From: Nostoc sp. CMAA1605
GTDB taxonomy: Bacteria; Cyanobacteriota; Cyanobacteriia; Cyanobacteriales; Nostocaceae
Reading direction: 5' to 3'
Assembly (NCBI RefSeq): GCF_021596505.1
Contig: NZ_PJIZ01000042.1
Span: 1 to 50,898 of the forward strand
DNA: 50,898 bases
In this document: positions 27,667 through 37,018 of the stretch, piece after piece
Layout of the letters: every line of letters starts with the position of its first letter
Position numbering within the stretch: position 1 is the stretch's first letter
The notes under the pieces: model-generated
Databases searched by the model: none
The model's input: only the letters and a program-made list of their open reading frames with translations
Told to the model about the DNA's origin: nothing
Position numbers and translations under genes: made by a program

Positions 27667-28797
27667 GTGGCTAATCAACAAAACACTACCGAAACCTTAG
27701 CGCGAACCCCTTTATATCAACAGGGTGTAGAACTCCAAGCCCGCTTTACCAGCTTTGGCGGTTGGGAAATGCCGGTACAATATAGCGGTATTACTCGCGA
27801 ACATGAAGCTGTACGCCAAGCGGCCGGAATGTTTGATATTTCCCATATGGGCAAATTTACCCTCCAAGGTAAAAATCTGATTTCACAACTCCAGAGTTTA
27901 GTACCTTCCGATTTAAGTCGTTTACAACCAGGACAAGCCCAATACACCGTATTATTAAATCCCCAAGCCGGAATTATTGACGACATCATTGTCTATTACC
28001 AAGGGGAAGATTCCACCGGTACACAACAAGCGTTTATCATCGTCAATGCAGCCACTACCAGCAAAGACAAAGCATGGTTATTACAGCACCTTGACCAAGA
28101 TATAGTCAGCTTCCAAGACTTATCACCAGAAAAAGTCTTAATTGCTGTGCAAGGGCCAAAAGCCATTAGTCATTTACAACCCTTCGTCACAGCAGACTTA
28201 CAACCCATTAAAGCTTTCGGTCATATCCAAACCACCATACTAGGTCAACCCGCCTTTATTGCCCGTACTGGTTATACTGGGGAAGATGGTTTTGAAGTAT
28301 TATTAGACCCAGAAATCGGCGTAGAACTATGGCGAAATCTGCATGAGGCTGGTGTCATTCCCTGTGGACTAGGGGCGCGAGATACCCTACGCTTAGAAGC
28401 AGCGATGGCACTTTATGGTCAAGATATCGACGACACCACCACACCCTTAGAAGCTGGCTTAAATTGGTTAGTTCATCTTGATACCAAAGGTGATTTTATC
28501 GGTCGGGAAGTTTTACAACAACAAAAAACTGCTGGTGTGCAACGCCGACTCGTCGGTTTACAAACCCAAGGAAGAAACATCGCCCGTCATGGCTACCCAG
28601 TCATTGCAGATGGTAAAGTCATCGGGGAAGTGACAAGCGGAACTCTTTCCCCCACACTAAGTTATCCCGTGGCTTTAGCTTACGTTCCTACGCAGTTTTC
28701 CAAAGTGGGACAGCAACTAGCCGTAGAAATTCGCGGTAAAACATACCCAGCCACCGTAGTAAAACGTCCCTTTTACAAGTCGAAAAACAAACCCTAA
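27667..28797 (+). CDS. gcvT: Glycine cleavage system T protein (aminomethyltransferase)
   Basis: Transfers the methylene group from aminomethyl-lipoyl GcvH to tetrahydrofolate, releasing ammonia. The 376-residue protein has the N-terminal TPLYQQGVELQARFTSFGGWEMPVQY, the folate-binding region GMFDISHMGKF, RTGYTGEDGFEVLL, GLGARDTLRLEAAMALYGQD and the C-terminal barrel VTSGTLSPTLSYPVALAYVP. GTG at 27667 is the start that fits (MANQQNTTETLARTPLY). First of three contiguous glycine cleavage genes; in a cyanobacterium they recycle photorespiratory glycine. Confidence 0.97.
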   Translation: MANQQNTTETLARTPLYQQGVELQARFTSFGGWEMPVQYSGITREHEAVRQAAGMFDISHMGKFTLQGKNLISQLQSLVPSDLSRLQPGQAQYTVLLNPQAGIIDDIIVYYQGEDSTGTQQAFIIVNAATTSKDKAWLLQHLDQDIVSFQDLSPEKVLIAVQGPKAISHLQPFVTADLQPIKAFGHIQTTILGQPAFIARTGYTGEDGFEVLLDPEIGVELWRNLHEAGVIPCGLGARDTLRLEAAMALYGQDIDDTTTPLEAGLNWLVHLDTKGDFIGREVLQQQKTAGVQRRLVGLQTQGRNIARHGYPVIADGKVIGEVTSGTLSPTLSYPVALAYVPTQFSKVGQQLAVEIRGKTYPATVVKRPFYKSKNKP

Positions 28798-28804
28798 ATT
28801 TTAG

Positions 28805-28852
28805 AAGTCAAAAGTTAACGACTATTGACTGTTGACTATTAACTTTTGACTT
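28805..28852. repeat. Perfect 14-bp inverted repeat after gcvT
   Basis: AAGTCAAAAGTTAA (28805-28818) and TTAACTTTTGACTT (28839-28852) flank a 20-nt TTGACTA-like loop. It may attenuate transcription between gcvT and gcvH but belongs to a dispersed family (see 36008-36058). Confidence 0.8.
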
Positions 28853-28932
28853 TTGACTATGTGTTGTAAGATACTCAAGCTTACAGTTACGTTACTGTGA
28901 GAGTGATTTTTTGATATTGCAGAGGAATAGAA

Positions 28933-29325
28933 ATGTCTTCGTTTAATTATCCTGAAGATTTAAGATATTTGGATACTCATGAATACGTGCGGCTAGATGG
29001 TGAAATAGCTACTGTGGGTATTACTGAATTTGCCGTCGACCAATTAGGTGATGTGGTATTCTTGGACTTGCCAGAAATTGGTGATTTGCTGACCAAGGGA
29101 GAAAAGTTTGGTTCGATTGAATCCGTTAAGGCTGTGGAAGAGTTAAATGCACCAGTTACCGGTACAGTTATCGAACGCAATGAGCCTTTAATTGATTCTC
29201 CCGAAGCAGTGGCGGATGACCCCTATGGAGAAGGATGGCTATTAAAACTGCGGGTGAATGACCCTGATGAATTTAATGATGCGATGACAGCAGACGAGTA
29301 TCGCGCGGAAGTGGAGGGGGCTTAG
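28933..29325 (+). CDS. gcvH: Glycine cleavage system H protein
   Basis: Lipoyl carrier that shuttles the aminomethyl group between GcvP, GcvT and dihydrolipoamide dehydrogenase. 130 residues; the lipoylated lysine lies in [19 protein letters not shown] and the fold motif [13 protein letters not shown] precedes it. ATG 28933 follows AGAGGAATAG. Lies 135 nt after gcvT. Confidence 0.98.
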   Translation: MSSFNYPEDLRYLDTHEYVRLDGEIATVGITEFAVDQLGDVVFLDLPEIGDLLTKGEKFGSIESVKAVEELNAPVTGTVIERNEPLIDSPEAVADDPYGEGWLLKLRVNDPDEFNDAMTADEYRAEVEGA

Positions 29326-29380
29326 GAAGGCAAAAGGCAAAAGGTAAAAGTAAAAAGAAGGATTTTTTGTCTTTTACCTT
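29326..29380. repeat. Inverted repeat after gcvH
   Basis: AAGGTAAAAG (29341-29350) and CTTTTACCTT (29371-29380) pair, preceded by GGCAAAA repeats. Member of the same repeat family as the one upstream of gcvT. Confidence 0.7.
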
Positions 29381-29566
29381 AGTCTTAGGTTAAATATGCT
29401 TGATCTAGGAAGCTTATCGAGACGTGGCGTTGCTGCGTCTTTATTGTTTTTCTCACGCAAATTAGCAAATCCTTGCACAATCTGTTAAAGAATTTACAAA
29501 CTCAGGCAGCTTGTCAAGAGTATTTGTTGCAAAATATGAATAAGTTACGTCTGGAGTATTAAGTTT

Positions 29567-32518
29567 GTGGTATCTTTTGCATCTATTTCTCAGTCTAGCG
29601 ATGGGCTACGCCCCACCGAAGGCGATCGCCAACATCAATCATTAGATAAAACAGATAATTTTATACAAAGGCATATAGGCGTAAATTCTCAAGATATCCA
29701 GCAAATGCTTGATGTTTTGGGATTATCCACCCTAGACGACCTCATTGATAAAACCGTACCCGCATCTATTAGGCTAAATCACCCGCTACAATTACCAGCC
29801 GCACAAACTGAGTACGCCGCCTTGGCCAAATTAAAACAAATTGCTGAGAAAAATCAGGTGTTTCGCTCATACATCGGTATGGGATATTACGATGCTATTA
29901 CTCCCCCAGTAATTCAACGTAATATTCTAGAAAATCCTGGTTGGTATACCGCCTACACTCCCTATCAACCAGAAATTGCCCAAGGAAGACTCGAAGCCCT
30001 GTTAAATTTCCAAACTATGATTATTGACTTAACAGGTTTGGAAATTGCCAACGCCTCACTATTAGATGAAGGTACAGCCGCCGCCGAAGCTATGACGATG
30101 AGTTACGGCGTGTGCAAAAATAAAGCCACTGCTTATTTTGTTTCCCGTGAATGTCATCCCCAAACCATTGATGTCTTGCAAACACGGGCGCAACCCTTGG
30201 GCATTGAAATTATTATCGGTGATCATCAGACCTTTGATTTTGCTCAACCGATTTTCGGGGCTGTTTTGCAATATCCCGCCAGTGATGGCACTATCTATGA
30301 CTACCGCGCTTTTATCGCAAAAGCCCATGCTGAGGGTGCATTGGTAACGGTAGCAGCTGATCCCCTAAGTTTAACTTTACTCACCTCTCCCGGTGAACTA
30401 GGGGCAGACATCGCTGTCGGTAGCACACAACGCTTTGGTATTCCCCTGGGTTTTGGCGGCCCCCACGCTGCATACTTCGCCACCAAGGAAGAATACAAAC
30501 GACAAGTCCCAGGGCGCATTGTAGGTGTATCGAAAGATGTCTACGGTAAAACTGCTTTGCGTCTAGCTTTGCAAACCCGTGAACAACACATCCGCCGAGA
30601 AAAAGCCACCAGTAATATTTGTACAGCCCAGGTGTTACTAGCTGTGATGGCAGGTATGTATGCCGTTTATCATGGCCCCGATGGACTAAAAAATATTGCG
30701 GCGAATATTCACCAGTTAACTGCTATTTTGGCAGCAGGTTTACAACGTCTGGGTTACAAGATTAGTTCTCAAAACTTCTTTGATACTCTGCGGGTAGAAT
30801 TAGGCACACAAAATCTAGATGCTATTCTCGCAGGTTGCCAAGGCAGAAATATGAATTTGCGGGTTTTTGATGACACGGCTGTGGGGATATCTTTAGATGA
30901 AACCACAACTTTAGAAGATGTCATTGAACTCTGGCAAATTTTTGCTTTGACAGATGAGTTACCCTTCACCGCCGCCGAATTAACAGTTGCTGCTCATATC
31001 TCCTTACCCCGTACCAGTGCATATCTCACGCACCCCGTTTTCAACCGTTATCACTCGGAAACTGAATTACTGCGTTACCTACACCAACTAGAAACCAAGG
31101 ATTTATCCCTCAATACATCAATGATTCCCTTGGGTTCTTGCACGATGAAGTTAAACGCCACAGCCGAAATGATTCCGGTGACATGGGCAGAATTCGGGAA
31201 AATTCACCCCTTTGCACCATTATCACAAACCCAAGGTTATCAAATTCTCTTCCAACAGCTAGAGGCGTGGTTAGCAGAAATCACTGGTTTTGCGGGAATT
31301 TCTCTGCAACCAAACGCAGGTTCACAAGGGGAATACGCCGGACTGTTGGTAATTCGTCAATACCACGACAGCCGACAAGAAGCACACCGCAACATCTGTT
31401 TAATTCCCACCTCAGCCCACGGCACAAACCCCGCCAGTGCGGTAATGTGTGGCATGAAAGTAGTAGCAGTTGCCTGTGATGCTGACGGTAATATTGATGT
31501 AGCTGACTTAAAAGCCAAAGCAGCCAAACACAGTCATGAACTAGCGGCGTTGATGGTGACATATCCCTCAACACATGGTGTATTTGAAGAAGCCATACAA
31601 GAAATCTGCGCCATTGTGCATAGTCACGGCGGCCAAGTTTACATGGACGGCGCAAATATGAACGCCCAAGTCGGTATTTGTCGCCCTGGTGATATTGGTG
31701 CAGATGTCTGTCACCTGAACCTACACAAAACCTTCTGTATTCCCCACGGCGGCGGCGGCCCCGGTATGGGGCCAATTGGCGTTGCATCCCATCTCGTCCC
31801 CTTTTTACCAGGACATCCGGTATTGGGGACTGGGGACTGGGGACTGGGGACTGGGAAAGAAGCCATACCCCATACCCAATTCGGTGCTGTAGCAGCTGCA
31901 CCTTGGGGAAGTGCTAGTATTTTGGTGATTTCTTGGATGTATATTGTGATGATGGGGGCTGCTGGGTTAACCCAAGCTACCAAAGTGGCAATTCTCAACG
32001 CCAATTACATCGCCAGGAGATTAGAAAACCACTATCCAGTGTTGTACAAAGGGCAGAATGGCTTAGTTGCCCATGAATGTATTTTAGACTTGCGATCGCT
32101 CAAAAAATCCGCCAACATCGAAATCGATGATGTAGCAAAACGCCTCATGGACTACGGTTTCCACGCCCCGACAGTCTCCTGGCCTGTGGCGGGTACAATC
32201 ATGGTTGAACCCACAGAAAGCGAATCAAAAGCAGAATTAGACCGTTTCTGTGATGCACTCATAGCAATTAGGCAAGAAATCGCTGAAATTGAGTCAGGTA
32301 AGATGAATGCTGAAGATAACCTCTTGAAAAACGCACCCCACACTCCTGAAAGCCTCATCGTTGGTGAATGGACTCACCCCTATTCCCGTGAACAAGCCGC
32401 CTATCCTGCACCATGGACAAGAGAACATAAATTCTGGCCGAGTGTAGGTAGAATTGACGCAGCCTTTGGAGACAGAAACTTCGTTTGTTCTTGTCTCCCA
32501 ATGGACGCTTATCAATAA
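29567..32518 (+). CDS. gcvP: Glycine dehydrogenase (decarboxylating), P protein
   Basis: PLP enzyme that decarboxylates glycine and loads the aminomethyl group onto GcvH. The 983-residue single-chain form shows [45 protein letters not shown], the second-domain [14 protein letters not shown] and the PLP-lysine motif [15 protein letters not shown]. Start GTG 29567. Two oddities: the N-terminal stretch [12 protein letters not shown] comes from a GGGCTACGCCCC/GCGATCGC repeat, and residues from about 753 ([11 protein letters not shown]) are encoded by four GGGGACT heptamers inserted in frame where homologues have a short loop. The enzyme otherwise looks intact. Confidence 0.96.
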   Translation: MVSFASISQSSDGLRPTEGDRQHQSLDKTDNFIQRHIGVNSQDIQQMLDVLGLSTLDDLIDKTVPASIRLNHPLQLPAAQTEYAALAKLKQIAEKNQVFRSYIGMGYYDAITPPVIQRNILENPGWYTAYTPYQPEIAQGRLEALLNFQTMIIDLTGLEIANASLLDEGTAAAEAMTMSYGVCKNKATAYFVSRECHPQTIDVLQTRAQPLGIEIIIGDHQTFDFAQPIFGAVLQYPASDGTIYDYRAFIAKAHAEGALVTVAADPLSLTLLTSPGELGADIAVGSTQRFGIPLGFGGPHAAYFATKEEYKRQVPGRIVGVSKDVYGKTALRLALQTREQHIRREKATSNICTAQVLLAVMAGMYAVYHGPDGLKNIAANIHQLTAILAAGLQRLGYKISSQNFFDTLRVELGTQNLDAILAGCQGRNMNLRVFDDTAVGISLDETTTLEDVIELWQIFALTDELPFTAAELTVAAHISLPRTSAYLTHPVFNRYHSETELLRYLHQLETKDLSLNTSMIPLGSCTMKLNATAEMIPVTWAEFGKIHPFAPLSQTQGYQILFQQLEAWLAEITGFAGISLQPNAGSQGEYAGLLVIRQYHDSRQEAHRNICLIPTSAHGTNPASAVMCGMKVVAVACDADGNIDVADLKAKAAKHSHELAALMVTYPSTHGVFEEAIQEICAIVHSHGGQVYMDGANMNAQVGICRPGDIGADVCHLNLHKTFCIPHGGGGPGMGPIGVASHLVPFLPGHPVLGTGDWGLGTGKEAIPHTQFGAVAAAPWGSASILVISWMYIVMMGAAGLTQATKVAILNANYIARRLENHYPVLYKGQNGLVAHECILDLRSLKKSANIEIDDVAKRLMDYGFHAPTVSWPVAGTIMVEPTESESKAELDRFCDALIAIRQEIAEIESGKMNAEDNLLKNAPHTPESLIVGEWTHPYSREQAAYPAPWTREHKFWPSVGRIDAAFGDRNFVCSCLPMDAYQ
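31825..31852. repeat. Four GGGGACT heptamers inside gcvP
   Basis: Four perfect GGGGACT units followed by GGGA lie within the coding sequence, translated as Gly/Thr/Asp/Trp/Leu repeats after PFLPGHP and before the conserved [10 protein letters not shown]. The same unit is otherwise intergenic in this window. Confidence 0.93.
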
Positions 32519-32596
32519 AGCAACTTGAATTAGACCCTTTCAAGTTCCTGATTTTAAGTCAATTTAGCCCATCATCCCTAAATTTACTCCCATTCA

Positions 32597-32629
32597 GCAA
32601 AGGCGTAAAGTTTCGCTTTGCGCCTTTGC
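32597..32629. terminator. Hairpin between convergent gcvP and GTPase genes
   Basis: GCAAAGGCGTAAAG and CTTTGCGCCTTTGC form a 14-bp stem (one G-T pair) with a TTTCG loop. No long T-run follows, so terminator function is likely but not certain; related TTTGCGCCTTTGC sequence occurs at about 26838. Confidence 0.6.
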
Positions 32630-32635
32630 GTGAAA

Positions 32636-34078
32636 TTATCTCGCAACTTCAACCTGCTGTGCTTCTGGCAATAAACGCTTCATTCCTTGCTTGACAAAAC
32701 CTTGCAGAAAAGCTAACTGCTGATTTTGTTGGAAGACATTTTGTAAGGTTTGACGCAATTTATCTAAATTCAAATTATTACCAGAATCTAAAGCAATTTC
32801 TTGTTGTTCAAAATATGCAATGAGACTCAAGCCAGCAACTCTAGTCAGATAAGCAGCACTCACACCTTGCACCAAACCACCAGCGACAAAGGTAACAGCA
32901 TTACTTTTAAGAACTGTGCTAATAGCTTTAGTAGAAAGTTCCACTAAACCTAATTTCAGCATTAAACTTCCCATTGTTCCCGCTACAGTTTGCGCTTGTT
33001 CTAGGGAAAATTTCTGCTGATAGATATTACCCAAATCCATTACCATTTGAGCATTAATCGCCGCCGTGGCTAAAATATCTAGTGCTGGAACTGGGTTAGC
33101 AAAAGCAGCAGCCGCAGCTATCCACTGATATTGTTCAATAATTGGGGTAGCGCGATCGCATCTTACCCCATTCAAATAATTTTTCGCCTCAGCTTTTAAC
33201 AGCAGAGCCTGTCTAGTGGTAGTTGTCCACACCAATTGTTGACTTTGCTGTACTAAAATCTCGTTTAACTGCTGCGTCAATTGCTGAATATCTGCTGCTG
33301 GCTGTTCCATCCACTCTTGTACAGTTCCATCAGCTTGATGTTTCCGCACTTTCACAGCTACAGGGGAAGCTGAAACAGCAACTACATGATCTTGCTGACG
33401 TTGTTTTAATGACTGCAAAATACTAGCACGTTCATCTGGCAAATATTGGTCTTGTTTGTTGAAAACTAAGACTTGTGGCTGATTCGTTGCTGTTAATTGT
33501 TTTAAGGCTTGAAATTCCGAATCAGTCAAATCACCATTAGTTAAGAACAAAACTAAGTCTGATTTTGCTGTTTCTGTGAGAATAGCAGCATCAGAGGATT
33601 CTATCTCTCTAAATAAAGATGCTGTTTCCTGTAAACTGACTTTTTGCTGTGTTTCTCGCCAATTACTAGACTCTAGCACCTGAATTAAGGTACTTTTACC
33701 AACGGATTTACCGCCAGTCACAGCTAATCTCAAATCTTGTCTGTCTAACTCTACAGGTAATGCAGCTAGCTGTGTTTTTAGTGTCTCTAAAGCAGGATGA
33801 TTTATCGCTTCTTGCGCTAACTGATTGATGACTACTTCAGTTTTAGCGATCGCATTCACTGCTGTTTCCCGATCAGTAATGATACCACTCGGTTGTTCTG
33901 CATGGTCATGGGGGAAGTTACGCTTCCACAGCCACAAACCACCACCTACAGCTAAGAGACTGACTAAACTTAGCTCACCTACCTGCATAATTGAATGATG
34001 CCAACTCTGCACCATCCACAAGGAAAAGGATAATCCTAATCCTCCTATTAAAATTGGTCGCTGTAACTTCACAACCAT
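32636..34078 (-). CDS. Membrane-associated GTPase with DUF697 domain
   Basis: A 480-residue protein with two N-terminal membrane segments (residues about 7-25 and 33-51), then a P-loop GTPase domain: G1 VTGGKSVGKSTLIQ (about 119-132), a DxxxFLTNGDLTDSEF region and G4 NKQD. The C-terminal half has hydrophobic segments (AAAAAFANPVPALDILATAA, VTFVAGGLVQGVSAAYLTRV), characteristic of YcjF/DUF697 proteins. Such cyanobacterial proteins resemble slr1462 of Synechocystis. Role unknown; membrane remodelling or trafficking is only a guess. Confidence 0.82.
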   Translation of the reverse strand: MVVKLQRPILIGGLGLSFSLWMVQSWHHSIMQVGELSLVSLLAVGGGLWLWKRNFPHDHAEQPSGIITDRETAVNAIAKTEVVINQLAQEAINHPALETLKTQLAALPVELDRQDLRLAVTGGKSVGKSTLIQVLESSNWRETQQKVSLQETASLFREIESSDAAILTETAKSDLVLFLTNGDLTDSEFQALKQLTATNQPQVLVFNKQDQYLPDERASILQSLKQRQQDHVVAVSASPVAVKVRKHQADGTVQEWMEQPAADIQQLTQQLNEILVQQSQQLVWTTTTRQALLLKAEAKNYLNGVRCDRATPIIEQYQWIAAAAAFANPVPALDILATAAINAQMVMDLGNIYQQKFSLEQAQTVAGTMGSLMLKLGLVELSTKAISTVLKSNAVTFVAGGLVQGVSAAYLTRVAGLSLIAYFEQQEIALDSGNNLNLDKLRQTLQNVFQQNQQLAFLQGFVKQGMKRLLPEAQQVEVAR

Positions 34079-34182
34079 GACTCTCCGAACTTTGTGGAAT
34101 ATTCCAATTCAACAATAAATCAAAACCCTGCTGCACCGAATTGTAAAGGTAAGATTAACTCCCAAGCCTCACGATATTTTGC

Positions 34183-34566
34183 CTAACGGGGTTTACGCTG
34201 GCGTTTGTCGGTTTCGACAAGGTGTATTTCGCTACCATAGCCGATAAACACATCTACCGGAAAGACATAGAAAATATCAAGTGGTTCTATGTACGCTAGG
34301 GCAAAATCAAAGTCTGATGGTTGATATGTTGCTCTGAGCATGAGTCGGCGATTTGTTTTAGTGCGGCGATTGTCTACAACATAATTCCCAGATGGCTCAT
34401 GCAACCAAGCATACTTGACTTGGATTTTAACTAAAGTTCCCTCTATATCAAATACTAAATCGTATGGCAGGCGATCGCCAATTGGTTTTAAAACACCCCA
34501 GCCACGCTTTAAAGCATGAAGCACAGCAGCTTGTTCTGCTATGTCTCCCCTCAGCTTTGTGTCCAT
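34183..34566 (-). CDS. PD-(D/E)XK homing-endonuclease-like protein
   Basis: A 127-residue nuclease-fold protein of the group I intron-associated PD-(D/E)XK type (I-Ssp6803I-like). Candidate active-site residues are Glu11 (LRGDIAEQAA), Asp36 (DRLPYDLVFD), Gln49 and Lys51 (VKIQVKYAW); the Q-x-K variation and, from memory, the same numbering are described for I-Ssp6803I, which is encoded by the Synechocystis tRNA-fMet intron. Here the gene is not inside the intron but 81 nt beyond the 3' end of an intron-split tRNA-fMet, with a terminator between them. It may be the intron's former or trans-acting homing enzyme. Confidence 0.8.
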   Translation of the reverse strand: MDTKLRGDIAEQAAVLHALKRGWGVLKPIGDRLPYDLVFDIEGTLVKIQVKYAWLHEPSGNYVVDNRRTKTNRRLMLRATYQPSDFDFALAYIEPLDIFYVFPVDVFIGYGSEIHLVETDKRQRKPR

Positions 34567-34600
34567 TGGTCAGCCGAAATAACTTATATCAGCATAAAAC

Positions 34601-34634
34601 AAAACCCTGCAATCTTTGAAGACTACAGGGTTTT
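34601..34634. terminator. Terminator between tRNA-fMet and endonuclease gene
   Basis: AAAACCCTG (34601-34609) and CAGGGTTTT (34626-34634) form a stem; on the minus strand it ends ...CAGGGTTTTGTTTT, a good terminator for the tRNA transcript. Confidence 0.85.
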
Positions 34635-34647
34635 ATTTTTAATTTGG

Positions 34648-34965
34648 TGGCGGGAAGTGGATTTGAACCACTGACCTTCGGGTTATGCTTACCATCTACA
34701 ACTTTCGTTGCCCAGATCAACTGGTTTGTGGTCTGGACTGTCCCTTCACCCTCGGCGTTACCGTTAGGGTGCCTGCCTTCCAGTCTCTACACCTTCTCTG
34801 TTTCCAGAGCTTGGTTCGGGATTACCGCGCTAGTGGCTTCCCCGAATTTGACAGGTAATCGCACATGAGTTTCTTCATGTACCGCCCACTGCAAAACAAA
34901 CTAATAAGCGCGTAATTAGTTTTGCTAGTTGAGCCCGACGAGCTACCAGGCTGCTCTATCCCGCG
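34648..34965 (-). tRNA. Initiator tRNA-fMet(CAU), split by a group I intron
   Basis: Two exons on the minus strand. The 5' exon is 34932-34965 (CGCGGGATAGAGCAGCC..., ending GGGCT) and the 3' exon 34648-34687 (CATAACCCGAAGG... to GCCA). Joined they give a 74-nt tRNA with anticodon stem UCGGG/CCCGA, loop CUCAUAA and anticodon CAU. Three G-C pairs flank the anticodon loop and position 1 (C) does not pair with position 72 (C), both initiator features. CCA follows directly in the DNA (34645-34647). The intron falls between U33 and C34. Confidence 0.93.
34688..34931 (-). other. Group I intron in tRNA-fMet
   Basis: A 244-nt intervening sequence between U33 and C34. The exon ends in U and the intron ends in G, as group I splicing requires. 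Internally, GTGTAGAGACT and GACAGTCCAGACC can form the P7 region as in cyanobacterial and plastid tRNA introns, and AAGCTCTGGAAACAGAG forms a GAAA-capped hairpin. No open reading frame lies inside, so it depends on self-splicing. Confidence 0.9.
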
Positions 34966-35017
34966 TCGCTCTCGTTCTTGACTTTTCAAGTATAACCCGA
35001 AATTTCAAGTTTGGCAA

Positions 35018-35971
35018 CTATAAAAACGATAATTCTCCGACAACCTCTAAACGCGTGTATTTACCTGGGTTCATGAACTTTTCTGCCAAGCTTTCGGCGA
35101 CACTAGGAGTAATCCAGCCCATTTGTTGCAGTAGGTGAATGGCGACGGCATATTTAGCGCGTTTAGAACCATCCATGACTTTAATCGCCAAACCCATGCC
35201 TTCACCCAGCCTCCCAATACACTGGACTCCTTCCGCGCCAGATTTGCTGACTAGTTCCCCTGGAGTGAGGCGCATTAATTCCGTGTCAAATTCCCCATCA
35301 CCAGCTACCATTGCGGGGTGATGAGTCATGGCGCGGACAATACGCTCCATATCTAAGTTATTACTAGCGGCTAATAGCGCATATAAAGAGGCGATTTGAC
35401 CCAATTGCATGAGATATGTAGGTGCGCCGCAGTCATCATGCGCGCTGATGAATTCTTCAGCAGGCATTCGCAGTAATTCTGCTATCTTACCGACAATTAA
35501 TTGCTGTACAGGGTGTTTACGGTCTAAATAATTATTCAACGGCCAGTGACGCTGCTGACACACAGCTAACATCCCCGCGTGCTTACCAGAGCAGTTGTAT
35601 TCCAGAGGACTGCGCTTGCTCTGGGGAATGGGACACTGGAGGACTGAGGGGTCTAAGTCAGCTCGCCACAGGATATTAAACACCTGTCGGACTTGTTCAA
35701 TACGTCCTTTATGAGAACTGGTGATAATTGCTAAGTCGCGATCGCTTAGATCATAACGTTCCAGTGTGCCTGTTGTGGTGACAGCCAATGCTTGGAATGG
35801 CTTGAGTGCTGAACGGACAAATGTAGCGGTTTCCGCGTTACCTGCAACAGTTAGCACCCGCCCCCGTTCGTCGCATACAACCGCCTGGACTATATGCCTC
35901 GATTCAATAATACCTTCTCGCAACAACCGGACTTCCAGTGCTGCCGCTTGAGTTCGTTTTCCCATTGTCAT
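35018..35971 (-). CDS. Asparaginase (Rhizobium-type, asparaginase II family)
   Basis: A 317-residue protein of the PF06089-type asparaginases, which hydrolyse asparagine to aspartate and ammonia and are unrelated to E. coli AnsA/AnsB. Motifs: LREGIIESRHIVQAVVCDERG, RSALKPFQALA, TSSHKGRIEQV, NCSGKHAGMLAVC, SAHDDCGAPTY and SGAEGVQCIG. It is third of three minus-strand genes after rsfS and the CGLD27 gene, but a 17-bp inverted repeat lies in the 91-nt gap before it. ATG 35965 is an alternative start two codons downstream. Confidence 0.93.
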   Translation of the reverse strand: MTMGKRTQAAALEVRLLREGIIESRHIVQAVVCDERGRVLTVAGNAETATFVRSALKPFQALAVTTTGTLERYDLSDRDLAIITSSHKGRIEQVRQVFNILWRADLDPSVLQCPIPQSKRSPLEYNCSGKHAGMLAVCQQRHWPLNNYLDRKHPVQQLIVGKIAELLRMPAEEFISAHDDCGAPTYLMQLGQIASLYALLAASNNLDMERIVRAMTHHPAMVAGDGEFDTELMRLTPGELVSKSGAEGVQCIGRLGEGMGLAIKVMDGSKRAKYAVAIHLLQQMGWITPSVAESLAEKFMNPGKYTRLEVVGELSFL

Positions 35972-36007
35972 GGGTTACATCTATCACTTTTTATTTATGA
36001 GTCATTG

Positions 36008-36058
36008 GTCAAAAGTCCATAGTCAATAGCCATTGACTTTTGACTATGGACTTTTGAC
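36008..36058. repeat. Perfect 17-bp inverted repeat before the asparaginase gene
   Basis: GTCAAAAGTCCATAGTC (36008-36024) is the exact complement of 36042-36058, with a 17-nt loop. It lies between the CGLD27 and asparaginase genes and belongs to the AGTCAAAAGT family. Confidence 0.88.
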
Positions 36059-36062
36059 TTGT

Positions 36063-36563
36063 TTAAAACAAATGCCAAACTATAGTACCAGTAACAAACA
36101 TTCCCGCCAAGGCAGCAAGGGTAAATTTTAACCGTTGGAGGATGGGTTTAATTTCGTAGGTGACAATCAAGCGATCGCGATTTAACACTTCTTCTGGTTT
36201 GAGCCAAGTTTGGCCATCATACCAGCCTGATTCTTCATAAAACACATTTGTACTGTAGAGGCGATCGCGTACATATAACCAGCCTAGATACAAATGCACT
36301 AATCCTAAAACTACCCCGATACTGGCCCCAGCTGCACCACAGAGGAGGAAATGCGCTAGTTGTTTGTTTGGTGGAAAACTAGCTGCGGCGACTGGCCCTG
36401 TAACTAGCCACGATAAAGCCCAAATCCACGCTAATTTTTGGATATACTGCGGCCAATGTAAGGTGCAGTCACGAAATAGCCAAGCAGTTTTTAGCTCTTC
36501 ATACTCATTAAGCGGCTGTTGTTCTGTGGGTACTGGGCAATTTACCAGTGAGGAATTCATCAT
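36063..36563 (-). CDS. CGLD27-like membrane protein (DUF1230)
   Basis: A 166-residue protein of the CGLD27 family, conserved in cyanobacteria and plastid-bearing eukaryotes. It has membrane segments at about residues 43-62, 70-92 and 143-163, and the motifs [16 protein letters not shown] near the start and [16 protein letters not shown] in the middle. Its start overlaps the rsfS stop by 4 bp, so translation is coupled. Function not established. Confidence 0.9.
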   Translation of the reverse strand: MMNSSLVNCPVPTEQQPLNEYEELKTAWLFRDCTLHWPQYIQKLAWIWALSWLVTGPVAAASFPPNKQLAHFLLCGAAGASIGVVLGLVHLYLGWLYVRDRLYSTNVFYEESGWYDGQTWLKPEEVLNRDRLIVTYEIKPILQRLKFTLAALAGMFVTGTIVWHLF

Positions 36564-37018
36564 ATTGGACTACCACCACCTTCTTGAGAGTTGGGAAGGG
36601 AAATGCGTTCTGCATGAATCCAGAATGCTTCTAAATTATAAAATTCCCTTTCCTTTGGCATCATAATATGTACAATTACGTCGCCGTAGTCTTGTAATAC
36701 CCAGCTACCTTCCGCTTTGCCTTCTGTCCGTAAAGGACGGCGTTGCAACTCAGTTTCTACTTGATCTTCAATTGATTGTGCGATCGCCCTGACTTGTACT
36801 CTAGAATAGCCAGTTGTCATGACAAAATAATCTGCTAGGTACGAGACATCTGCTACCTTCAAAACTATGATGTCCCCAGCTTTGCGATCCGATGCGGCTT
36901 CGGCAATTATGAGAGCCAAATTGCGACTTGCATCATTTTCACCCTCTGAAGTTCTGAGCGCGCTTTTGGTGACAGAGACGGATTGTAATGGTAAATTTCC
37001 TTGGAAATAATCAGACAT
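36560..37018 (-). CDS. rsfS: Ribosomal silencing factor RsfS
   Basis: Binds ribosomal protein L14 and blocks joining of ribosomal subunits when nutrients are low. The 152-residue protein has the RsfS core: [61 protein letters not shown] and FYNLEAFW. The N-terminal 35 residues are a non-conserved extension. First gene of the run rsfS-CGLD27-asparaginase. Confidence 0.95.
   Translation of the reverse strand: MSDYFQGNLPLQSVSVTKSALRTSEGENDASRNLALIIAEAASDRKAGDIIVLKVADVSYLADYFVMTTGYSRVQVRAIAQSIEDQVETELQRRPLRTEGKAEGSWVLQDYGDVIVHIMMPKEREFYNLEAFWIHAERISLPNSQEGGGSPI

Noticed and set aside
31138..31901. Long frames on both strands inside gcvP
   Set aside because: Low-complexity shadows of gcvP, including translations of the GGGGACT repeat.
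34644..34868. A 74-residue plus-strand frame over the tRNA/intron
   Set aside because: It is the antisense of tRNA-fMet and its group I intron, not a protein gene.
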